From positions 1 through 40,324 of the forward strand of contig JAYMTL010000164.1 of assembly GCA_036897445.1 (NCBI GenBank): a stretch of 40,324 nt of DNA, written 5' to 3'. The translations under genes and the position numbers were made by a program. Each line of letters begins with the position of its first letter. Within the stretch, counting starts at the first letter, position 1. Below are positions 1 to 10,382 of the stretch, in pieces. Under the pieces are notes generated by a model. That model saw only the letters and a list, made by a program, of their open reading frames with translations. It searched no databases and was not told the origin of the DNA. Source of the DNA: Pelargonium tetragonum. Taxonomy: Eukaryota > Streptophyta > Magnoliopsida > Geraniales > Geraniaceae.

Positions 1-780
1 AAAAACTTTCACTTTATGCATTGTAACTTACTTAAAAACTAGTCCAGAATAGGATCAGGATTATAGGTGTGTTTTTGCAAACAAACAAGTTTCTAATCAC
101 AGCAGGAATTTTAGGAGGTTTCCTTTTTAGGTTAGGGAGGTTAGGTTTAACAAAAAGAGAAGGGTTGCTTTTAAGTCTAGTTAACAAAGAAGTCTATCAA
201 TCTAAGACTAAGAAAGACCCACTTATGTTAGTTTAGATAAGAGTTCCGGGCTTTTTCTTATAGGAGTAGTATAGAGTAGGTGTAGCTCTGCATAAAAGTA
301 TGCCTAAGAAGAAAGTTATAGTTCTAAAGGAATTTAGCTGAGGGAATCTTTTATTCCGGAGCCGGTTTAAAGCGGTAAGTAGTCCAGTCACAAGGAAATA
401 GTAAAGGAATTTAGTCCTCTAGGGTTTTAGCAGGTAAGTAATAGGTAAAGGAGGTTCTATTCTCTACTCTACAAGATTCGTTTTTCAAAATCAAAAGAAG
501 TAAGTTATCTAATCCTATCTGCTTAAGGGTTTCAAGTAAGAAACAGATAGAGACACAGGATATAGCTAAGATGAACTAGGTGATTGAGGGCTCCCCTAAG
601 CTTTATTTATATAATATAAAAAGAAGGTTTTGACTCTTGTTAGGTACTCCCCTTTTAGCTTAACAGGAATCTAAGGGTTTAATAAGCTTCTTTATTTACT
701 TAATCCGGACACTAAAACAAGTAGAATAAGAGGAAAAATCCTTTACTGTTACTAGTTGTTTAAGAATAAAAAAACTTCCT
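1..780. other. Anonymous AT-rich DNA, no gene seen
   Basis: No open frame above 60 codons and no RNA motif is visible. The stretch is purine-rich on the plus strand (many AAG, GGA and TAAG words). Its texture matches the rest of the window: frequent TA, short G-runs and C-runs, few TG. I read it as decayed repeat DNA but cannot name a family. Confidence 0.6.
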
Positions 781-784
781 AACC

Positions 785-1250
785 ACCCTTTTAGCAAGAC
801 TTACTCTACACTCCGAAGCTTACTTATGGACTAGGAAACTTTGCTAACTTGTTAAATAGTTATAAATACACCTACTTACACTATAGACACAAATTCTTCT
901 TATGCATACCCGGCGTCTGTATCTATCTTTTCTTCCTTAGTAAACTCTTCGGAGCTGTAAGACTCTGTATCAGGAGCCCTATCTTATGAGCTTTGTGAGT
1001 CTCTATCAGCATACCTCTAATAGGAGATGGAACTCTTTCTCGATAGCTGGACTCTTAAGGGAGCTACCTGGACCTATTACTCTAGCTTTTGTCTTCATCT
1101 TGCATTGCTGAACTTACTGCAGTTAATATATTATTTTCTTCTAAACTTGTTAGGAAAGCTACATATCCGCAATCTTCCTATTGTGCAGTTACTCTTGTCT
1201 GTATTAAGACTATTAATTGTATACTTCTTATAATTATGTATGGTAGTTGA
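785..1250 (-). mobile_element. Possible gag-like fossil tract (LTR element)
   Basis: The plus strand is pyrimidine-rich and, read on the minus strand, looks like low-complexity coding sequence rich in Asp, Glu, Ser, Thr and Lys around 900-1000. Such acidic/serine-rich composition is common in fungal gag-type proteins, but it is not diagnostic. A short word at 824-840 recurs in diverged form near 20041 and 36288, which makes this one member of a dispersed repeat set. The 68-codon plus-strand frame at 1027-1233 is Leu/Tyr-rich, as expected for the complement of such a tract, and I do not take it as a gene. The element is broken and old, with no ends found. Confidence 0.25.
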
Positions 1251-1259
1251 ATTATCCTC

Positions 1260-1640
1260 TTATAGTAGGTATTATTGTAATTAAGTGCCTCAATTGAGAG
1301 TCTGAGTTTTGCTACTAGTTAAAACTAGGGATGATTCCCTAAAAAACAAGGCTTTGTGTTGTATAATTAAAGATAGAGCTTTCTTAGATAATAGACTGGG
1401 AAATTGTATTTAAATTATAAGCTGACCTTTCCAAAAAGAGGAGTACTAGATTAAATTAAGTACAACTAAAGCGGAATACGAATATTATATTGTCTAAAGG
1501 GTCCTTTGTTATGGGATTTTTTTAAGCTCTTGGGAATAGCCGCTCTTTTTTCAAAGAAGAAGTTGAATACACATAACAATCTGTTTAGCTTTACTTTGCC
1601 TCCTAAATTTACCTAAAAAAGGAATTTTATGCAACGGAAT
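1260..1640. other. Anonymous AT-rich DNA
   Basis: No open frame, RNA motif or repeat unit could be recognised here. The stretch may be the upstream part of the integrase-like scrap that follows, but I see no motif to support that. Confidence 0.5.
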
Positions 1641-1656
1641 ATTTTCATTCATGCGT

Positions 1657-1860
1657 GCGATTATGTACTTCAGAATTACGAACAAGGACTTTTAAAAATA
1701 CTAAACCAACTCCTTGTAGCTGATGGCTTTTTAGACTTCTGTGTTGCACTAAGTTACTTTTGGGAGATGGCTCAACTCTAAATGCCATATCCAACTTACT
1801 TCAACGGATCGAAGGACGGGTCTCTTATAAGAATAAGTTAGAGAAGTATTTACTAATTCT
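1657..1860 (+). mobile_element. Possible Ty1/Copia integrase scrap, broken fossil
   Basis: Plus-strand reading gives a stretch resembling the end of the Copia integrase core: a leucine-rich helix, an ALA-ASP-GLY segment, a Phe-Trp pair, then an Asn-x-Leu-Leu stretch where the family has its NRxPT region. Integrase joins element cDNA to the host chromosome. About the first 110 bases match a second diverged copy at 34143-34250, which shows this is repeat DNA rather than chance. No LTRs or neighbouring Copia domains could be assigned. The element is old and broken. The family call rests on eye comparison only. Confidence 0.3.
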
Positions 1861-1910
1861 TAGAAAGGGTACTTTTCTGTTATGGTATTCTTTGGGAGGT
1901 ATTTCGAATA

Positions 1911-1985
1911 GCTAGGGGGACTCGAACCAAAGTCTTTTTCTTTTGAAGCTAAAAGTTCTAACTGAAAAGTAGTAGAATTTCCGCC
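1911..1985 (-). tRNA. tRNA-like relic or tRNA-derived SINE head
   Basis: On the minus strand, 1918-1928 reads GGTTCGAGTCC, an exact match to the pol III B-box (GGTTCGANTCC) that forms the T arm of tRNAs. About 30 bases upstream on that strand (1955-1969) is a D-arm-like CAGTTAGAAC, and between them CTTTT/AAAAG can form an anticodon-like stem. The T stem does not pair properly, the anticodon loop is one base short in that fold, and I cannot close an acceptor stem. This is therefore at most a decayed tRNA, a tRNA-derived SINE, or chance. Confidence 0.25.
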
Positions 1986-1989
1986 GGGC

Positions 1990-4910
1990 TGAAATACTAA
2001 AACCTCGCCAAGGTTAAATGTAGGAGGGGTTATTTCAGGCTAAAAAGGGCCCTGTCCGAAACTTATAAAGAATAGGTCAATTTTTGAATCTTAAGTTCTT
2101 GGATACCCGGGTTTAATTAGTGTGCAGCTCTGTTCAAAGTATCCCATATAATTCTTGGAGTTTTAAACAGGGATTTCTTGAGGAAGATATTCCTTGTCAA
2201 TTCTTAGATTTTGTAAATGCTACTTGAAGGGTATCCTAACTACAATAAAGAAAACCTTTTGAATATTTTTATCTACGCACTACCGAAAAGTTATAGAGAC
2301 CCAGACTGCTGCTGCATTTAAGTTATTAGTATCTGGTCTCAAACAAAAATGTCAATCAGTTTACTCCGACTTCAAGCTTCTTAATATTTGACAGCAAAGG
2401 CTTAGCTTCTTTTTGTAGCTGCTAACTCTTCTTACCAGGGTTCCATTCTACTACCTATTTTCTTTTACTTTTCCTAGTTGAAGAAAGTGCCTTGCACCCT
2501 TTAATTATCAGAAAGCGATAGTATTTTCGGGAATTTTAAGGAGTCTTTCGGAAAGGGATATCCTCTCTTTTTAATCCGCAACGGATACGCTTGGTTAGTC
2601 TCATACATTGGGGGTACTCCTGAAAGTAAATAAGAGACCAAAAATTCTATCATACCTGCGCGAGGCTAGCGTGAGATTTTGTATACCTTATGTAGCATTA
2701 CACTAGGGTTGCTTTGTTGCTTCCTTTATTATAACCTGTATAGTTAGTACAAAAACCTATTCCTGTAATAAGGGTATATAAAGGAGACTTTACTCAAATT
2801 TTTCATAAGAGGGGTAGAAAAGTCAACCCATTTCTTTCTTTTCAAATAGGCTCTTAAATAAGTACTAAATTGTGTAAACAAAGGTCCCCTTAAACTAGCT
2901 TTTAAATTACTCGTAAATAGGAAACCGAGCTTTATTATAACTTTATTATAAAAAGGCTTTTGTTAAGAAGAGTATCTAATTTCTTAAAGAAAGTAAGGAA
3001 TCAATCTTAATTAAATATAGGTAATACCACCTTTCGTTACTTAGACTAGAAGACTTTAGGAATATAATAATGTTAATTCCTAGACCCATTACCATAAGAT
3101 AGGGACCACTATACAAAGAGGCTATCTATAGGTTACATTTCACGCGAATTTCTCTTTCCTAACAAAGGAACAAAGTACTAAACCCAGGTTTGTTAACTTA
3201 ATTCTTTCTAAAGCTTCCTAGATAGATGGGAGTCCTTTCCAATACAAGTATTAAAAAATAAGGAATGCTTTTTTTAATATAAAGGAAAAAAGTCACTGAC
3301 TAACAAGTATCCAGTAAACCCTTTTAATAAGGAGTAAGATTCCTATATTTATATTATAATGAGATACCCTTTGCTCTTGTATTTTCTAGTTAAGCGGTAG
3401 GTAAACAAGAAACAAGGGACCTTCCAAATTCTATTTTGGATTTTGAAATCCAACTTGCTAAATGAATGAGTTAAAATACGGCGAAACTTAAGTTTTTACT
3501 ATTTTTTTTAGCTGCTTAATATAAATTAGGGCCTTTAAATGAGGCTCTTAAAAACTCGAATGGCTCAATGTCCCTTTGCTCTGTTTGAATGAACAATCTT
3601 ATTAGACTTTATTATGTTAATATCTAAAAAAGAAACTCAAGTCCCGGATTCTATTTCTAGGGAGTGTATACTTATTCCAGGATTGGTAAAGCACTAACAC
3701 TAAAAGGGTTTCCTTGTAAACTGGATTTTGATTGATATGCATATCAACAATAAGAAATCCTTGTGTTTAACCCCTTCCAGAGTTTATTACCAACCTCATT
3801 TTTCTCTTTTTCCCAGGAATCCAACAGTATTCTAATACTAAGAAATAGCGAGGAATTAGTTGCTTATAAATTAGAAATTTTCTTTCTTAATTGCATTACC
3901 TCTTTTAGTTTCTTTTGGGTTACTCACAAAGCTTATTGTCTCATTTGAGAAACTACCTTATTATTACATATCTATTAAAAGTAAAAAGCTCGAGGTACTC
4001 GTAAATTAAAATACAAAAACTGTTTGACAAACACTTTTCAAGAATCCAAACCTATTTATTAAAGGGGTACATCCAGCTAAGGCTAAGAGAGTCCAAGCCT
4101 GGGATTTTGACTTGAAAGGATTCGGCAAACTAAAAATTTTCTGTACGAATAACGAGGTTTAGACTTGTAGTGTACTACCAAAAATTTAGGATTCAACTTA
4201 CAATTAAAAAGCGTTATAGAATTTATATTCTAACATAAAAAGTTATGTTGCTGCAACTTTATATATTTATTAACTTCTAAAGGTTAGATATAAAGTTTTA
4301 AGTAAGGGCTCTCCTGAGGTCTACTAGACTAGATTCATTCTCTTGCTAGTCAAGTAAATTAATTTAGTTAAAACAGGGAAGTCATTACGTCATATTAAAG
4401 GTTCTGTTGTCCGAATGAATCTAAGAAAAAAAAGAGTGAAATGAAGATCGCACAAAGCTAAAGTAAAAAAGAAAATCTCTATATCTCATAAGAAAAGTCA
4501 AAAGCCTAAAGAAACTCTATTCGGGTGGGCCTATTAACAATACCCCTAAATTTAGTTCCTACTACTTTTTGTAAAGGAAATCCAAGGGAATTTTAACTAT
4601 TAAAATTCCTTGCTTAAGCCGGGGACAGGGAAGTGTTGGTTCCTATTTTATTTATAAAAAAAGACTCTAATCTGGGAAAGACTATAACAATAACATACGC
4701 GTGGGTACTTAATATATCTTGAATTTAGATAAAATAAAAAGCGGATTGTTCTTAGAAAACTTTTGAAAAAGAGACTTATCTCATACGCATATCCATAAAA
4801 ATAGATTTTACTCAATCTTATATTTTTAACCTCCTAATCAAAAGAACAAAACAGCAGTAGCCCCTCTCTTAATCTAACTTAACTAGATTTCCTTGTAAAA
4901 GCTCCAACCT
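1990..4910. other. Long anonymous AT-rich stretch
   Basis: Nearly 3 kb without a recognisable gene. The only open frame above 60 codons (3763-3948, plus) is Phe/Ser/Leu-rich and matches nothing I know. The stretch holds many short palindromes (GGATACC at 2101, GGTATCC near 2231, GGAATCC near 3814) and one copy of the 15-base repeat word at 3887-3903. It is probably eroded retroelement DNA. Confidence 0.5.
3887..3903 (-). repeat. 15-base repeat word, copy 1 (variant)
   Basis: On the minus strand this reads AGGTAATGCAATTAAG. It differs from the other four copies (15998, 32566, 36642, 39916) by having CA where they have TA. That is the CpA to TpA direction expected of RIP-like mutation. Its function is unknown. 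Confidence 0.5.
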
Positions 4911-4919
4911 TAGATATTT

Positions 4920-5102
4920 TTGAAATTTTTATCAACCCCTATTTATAAAAGCGCAGGGCAGCTAAGAGTTTATATAGATTGTAAATCCATTTTAATGAGC
5001 TCCTCGAACCTGTTTTATTTAGAGTTTTTGGACAGGTTAAGTATGTATCTTGTAAGCCTAATAAAAAGGATTTTTCAAAATTCTTCAATTTTTAGTGGAT
5101 AG
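4920..5102 (+). mobile_element. Ty3/Gypsy reverse transcriptase scrap, broken fossil
   Basis: The 60-codon open frame contains GQLRVYIDCKS followed about 20 residues later by LDRLS. This matches the order in Ty3/Gypsy reverse transcriptases: a GxLRxxVDYRxLN block, then the YPLP/LDRL region preceding the first catalytic block. A Ser-Thr-Pro-Ile lies just ahead, where the family has its SPxxxP segment. The catalytic YxDD region is not seen downstream, nor are a protease, integrase or LTRs. The enzyme would copy element RNA into DNA. This is a short remnant of an old, broken element on the plus strand. Confidence 0.45.
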
Positions 5103-8100
5103 GTTTCTTGTATTACAGGTTTTTGTCAGTGAATTGTAAGGACTGAGTAAGCGTAGATAAGGGAAATTTCCTTAGTTAAGTAACTTGTGCTAGGAGGAAA
5201 TGTATCCCCGGAACCGAGGAGGATAATAATTTTTAGTTAGTACTGAAGCAGTTCCTGAGTTAAGAATAGGTACACAACTAAAAAGGACACTTTTCTCATC
5301 CAACAATATCCAGTGTAGTAAACCCTACTTTTCGAAAACCCACTACTGAAAATTTATACTTAATTTAGGAAACTTCTAAAAAAAGTTTGGCTTTATTTCC
5401 CCGGCTTTACTCAAAAATTTTATGAAAAGAAATTTCTGTTATATCAATTTTTGTTTGTCTATCAGGTAAATAACTTGCTTTTTTTACAGTCCTTTATTTA
5501 AACTCCTTATCTAGTTAGCTCCTAGCCTTCTATACCCCTGTTATTTACATTTAGTAAGTCTGACCTCTTCTACTTGCCTTTAACTTCGGGGATTTTTGTT
5601 GTAGTACTTGAGAGACGTTCCTATTTCATATAATGGGACTTGCAATCTGCTCTTTAACCTTCAAAAGTAAGGCCTATCTAGGACCAAGGCCAAGGCACAT
5701 AAAAATTTTCTATTTGTCTACATACAAGGACTCCGTCTATGTTTTCACAAGTAAATTCTTTTTTTCTGGCTTTTGTAATCTAAATTTTATAGAAGTTTGA
5801 CTCAAATTTTAAATAGTGTAGCAAAAAGACTTATTCTAGAAGCGATTCACCCGAAGTCGATACTTGTTTAACACTAGGGTAAAGTATAAAGTTTTGCATA
5901 TAGTAGGATCCTATTAACTTTTTAGTTGAGAAAACAGGAAAAACCCTAATACCTTAATATTTAAATAAGAAGTAAAAAGAATGAAATACCCAACCTTGTT
6001 TAAAGACTAACTACATCTACGTCAAATTTTTTTTATACAAAAAAAGGGATAACCTCTTTTTCGAATCCAGAGGTAGAGCTCCTAATTAAATTAACGTCAT
6101 TTTATAATAAAGCATTTCTTCTCTTTCACCAAAGTAAAGAGTAAAGGAAACCTTACAGTCAAAATACGGACACTTGGTTGGTTTGGTACCTTAATCTTAA
6201 TAAAGGGAAAGTCTTAATAAAATTCCTGAGAGAATTAATTACTAGAAAAATAAGCCCATAATTAAAGAAACCCCTAGGCGTTATAGGACCCTCGCTTACT
6301 ACGTACCGGTGTTAATATAATTTTGAAACAGAAAAACTAGCATTTTTCTCCTTTCTATGTTTAAGAGGCAAGAGTTTGTAAAGAAAGATGGTTTATCCTC
6401 CCTATGGAAGTTTATAAAGAATATAGTACACTTGAAACCAAGAGCATTAGCCGAAACAAATTTTATATGAGTCTAGGACTTCCTACTTATATATATGCGA
6501 GCCAAAGGAAAGCCATATCTCTAACTCAAGGAACTTTTTAAACAAACCAACGATGACTTATTAGTTTACCACGATTTGATGCAGTACTCCTAAGGGGGTT
6601 CTCCTCATAGCTCATAATTTAGGGTAAAGGGCCCCGAATTTGGAAACATAACAAGCAAAAGGCAATATTTTACTCTTTATTATAGTATTAGAACCTGGCT
6701 CGATTCTTTGCCCCGAAGGATTTTAGTTAACCCTGCTACTAGATATTTTAAGCCTCTTAACAAGCAGACTGCTGAATATAAATTCAAAAAGGGGGCTTTA
6801 TAAAAAAAATTTATGATAACCCGGACAGGAACTTATATCAAGTATTATACTTTAGAGGATCCTCGCTCTATTATGACCCGCTACAAAAAAGAAACAAACT
6901 AAGATTTTTAAGTTTCTTTTGATTATTGATACAACCTTGCGACTGCTTTAGGGTTATCTTGTGTCTGGATTGCGGATTCCCTCCTTGATGAGTAAACCTC
7001 GGATTCACTAGAATTAAACAGAAGCTAAAAAGAAGACATAAACCATGTGACAGCCAGATCTGAGGAAAGTTTGTTATATAACATGTCCTATTCTCTATTG
7101 TATATTCATTATATCTATGAGCTCAATTTGTACGTTAAAAATTTTAGATCTAATTTATTTAGTAGGAAGTCCCTCCGTTCTAAACAAGGCTCTATATAGG
7201 GGAATCCTGGTATTTCCTCTTATCCTATAAAGCACTTTAGTTTGGGTCTTTTTTTATACTATAACTTGCAAAAAGGGCGCGCTTATGCCGAACGATAACT
7301 AATACCACAGAAGCAAATTAGAACTTTCTTATAGTAGCCGGTAGGAAAAGCTCGGGATAAATATAGCAAGAAAATTATCTAACCCTAAACTTGTTACTTG
7401 GGGGGATCCTTGGGCTAAGACTTGCCTTGTGGTCCTAACTCCTCGGTCCCATTAAACTGAATTTTCAATGGAACGCAGGCAGGCCTAATTTTGTTGGTAA
7501 TTCTCTATCCCTTAAACCCCTTTTTCTGAAGAGAGTAAAGTAGCTCAATCTCTCTAGAATCCACTTTTATAAGGTGCACCCTTTTAGCTCATAAACCAAA
7601 AATCCATTAGCAAGCTTAAAAAGAAATCCAAGTAAGGACGAATAAGACATAACCGGAACTTTAAGTAACAGTGCCAGGGTATCTAAGGTATAGTCAATTT
7701 TAAACCACAACTCTTGATCACTTGGGGATATAACAAAATTCTATCTACCATATTGGGGAATAACATAACGTTTAAGCGGTAACGATATCTATATTAAAAG
7801 CGTATATAATAACTAGAATAAAACAAAAGCTACATTAAAACAAGAATACAGTAAGCCCTACAGTATAATCCACAATCCCATAAGTACGGGCACTTCCCCA
7901 TAAACCAAATACAATAGTCTAGCCCCTACTACTCCCACAGCTCCTATAACGGCTCTCCTCCTATCCTAAGCAACAAGGTATTATATTAATATATGTATAT
8001 GATATAGATAGCTATAGCTCAATTCAACAGAATCCGTAAAACAAATAACTAAGAAAAATAAGAACTAAAAAGAAAGAAGTCAAGTGTGGTGGGTATCTAG

Positions 8101-10180
8101 TGTTATCTATGTACAATCATTAAACTACAATAAAGAATCCCCCTTCTGCTATGCTACAGCCGGAACCCCGTGTATCCCCTATGAGGAACCCTCCCAACTA
8201 TTTTAAACAACAAGCTTTTTTCGTTTGAGATAGATATTACCTAAGCGATTTTGCTTTCGAAAAATGTATTCTATTTTATGCAAAAAGTCAAAACTCACGA
8301 TAATTTTGAAAAACAAGGTTGTGCTATATCTTTTAGAAAGAGGCCCAAAAAGGATACGAAGTGCTCTTTGTTTTAACCTTAGAACTATGTAATACTAATT
8401 GTTCTGAATTGGCGGCCTAAACTCTTTGTGTGACTGGGGTTCCTATAAGGCCCTTAGGCTTTTTTAAGAATCTAAAGCCCTATCCTTTGACAGTTCCTTT
8501 AGGAAGGCTTTTCCCCAAGAAAATAACTCGGTTATATTAACAGGGTCCGGTCTAAATTCCCTTTATTACCTTAGAAGACGAAGACCTTTACTGCTTATTA
8601 CTATAGCTTCCTAAATATAAGAATATAACCCGGAAATTCTTTCTTTAAAGAGCCCTAAACTTCCTCTTATATTATCTTGTAAAACTATTAAAGGCGCGGT
8701 ATTTTTGTGCTGGGTCTGTTTACTACTTCTAATAAAAGAAAGATAACATACAAACTTTACTCTTGCAAAAGGTTTGCTTTCGATAAAATTTTATTGCTTT
8801 AAAAAGCTCGTGGACTCGCTTCAATTAAAAGATACAAATAGGAACTCCACCAGGTAACTTTTTACAAAAAGGAAGACTTTAATGGCACGCAATCTGGAAT
8901 GGAAAAAGGCTCCTTGCTTATCCCTAAAAAGTATATTTCGTACTTGAGATCCTGTACAAAAACACATGGGTTACAACTTGGTTAGGCAGAAATATAGAAC
9001 TTAAACCACTTGAAGTTCTCTCAATAACTATACTTTTCCTTGGCTTCATAGCCTTCGTACCCATACCTTTTTTTAGGAGTCTTATGGGCTATACTTACTC
9101 TTGGGTTTTTATAACACCACTCTAAACGGTAGAACCTCCCGACTTATTATTCATTATTCACGCAATTCTAATTGCTCAGGACCGGTTTTCTATTCTCTGT
9201 TACTTTTAAAGTCCCCCTATGGTATGATGGACCCCTTTTTTTAGAGCTATCTCTTAAAGAGCTAAGTCTTGCTGGTGTATTTGTTTCATAATCTGGTAAT
9301 CTGGAAGGATTAAAAAAACACCCAAGGATTTCCTGATAATCCGGGGTTAACCAGACTTTTCCATAGTATAACTTCGCGTTATACTAAGGCGGATAAAATT
9401 TCTTATAAGTAGTCCCCTGTTTTTAAATACATTTATTTCGTGTTACCTTAAAATATCAAACCTAAGTTATCAAAAGCAAAACTTATTCTAGATTAGCTGG
9501 CTCAAAATAAAATGTCTCTGATAAAAATAAGGTTTGTATTCCATAGAGATTTTTTTTATTGTACTTTATTGTTGAATTGTAAAACTTAACCAAGGGCTTC
9601 TTTCCAGAAAACGAAGAACAAAGAGCTCCTTTTTTAAAGGCATCCCCATTAAACTAGTCACAAGAGGAACCCTCTGTCCAAATATGAGTATTCTTTACAA
9701 AAACCTGATTAGGCATTTAAAAGAGCCACTCTTGTATAAGCTTGTTAAGTGTACTTGTTATGCTGTCGATAATATCCCGAAGAAGTTTAAATATATAATG
9801 GAATGCCCACATGGACTTAACTCTATGGTAAAAGGTAGCTCCCGGAGCTAGATGTTGGACAATTAGATTTTAGATACTACAAGATAATAAATATCTAACC
9901 CTGTCTTATAATAAAGTACACAGTATAAGTATATACGGATCTGACCTTGTTTCTAACCCTTTACCCGAATATTTTGGCAGGGCACTGAGTTTCTATATAG
10001 AATTATTTAAAACGGGGGCTGCTTGTTAAAGGGATTGCAAAAGAGTTATGTTACTTATGTCGCCTAAAGGGGGCTCCTAACAAATCTAAGCGCAACAAAT
10101 TTTAAGAATTCCTACTCAGCCTTTATTAGAAATTAGAAAAAGCAGAGATAGAGATAAGGATTTCTGAAGCTACTTTTTCT
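5103..10180. other. Five kilobases of anonymous AT-rich DNA
   Basis: No open frame above 60 codons on either strand and no RNA motif. Short BamHI-like palindromes occur near 5907, 6857 and 7404. Around 7640-8110 the plus strand becomes richer in A and C and poorer in G-runs, resembling the texture of the last 250 bases of the window, and shares ATTAAACTACAATA with it (near 8119 and 40207). That may be another dispersed repeat, but the match is too short to be sure. Confidence 0.5.
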
Positions 10181-10187
10181 CATGGAT

Positions 10188-10382
10188 TTAGGGTCGAGTT
10201 CTAGTAAAGTACGGTCCGTGACTATATACTTGGAATGCTCTTTTAAATGAATCAGATTTATAGGGTTTATCTGACAATTTATTATGTACTTTCGTTTCAA
10301 GAACAAAGTAAACTTCTTTACCTACTTGAGGTCTTCCATATATTCCACTAAAAGGAGGAGTTCCTAAGCGTGGGTTTGACAT
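10188..10382 (-). mobile_element. Possible Ty3/Gypsy integrase C-terminal scrap
   Basis: The 64-codon minus-strand frame reads IYGRPQVGKEVYFV, then a Lys/Ser/Asp-rich stretch ending in HGPYF. Ty3/Gypsy integrases have, in this order, a YGRxP segment, a GDxVxL segment and a GPY/F motif near the C terminus, so both the motif order and the spacing fit. The catalytic core was not found upstream on that strand. The element is broken and old, and lies opposite in strand to the Gypsy RT scrap at 4.9 kb, so the two are unlikely to belong to one copy. Chance similarity is possible. Confidence 0.35.
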
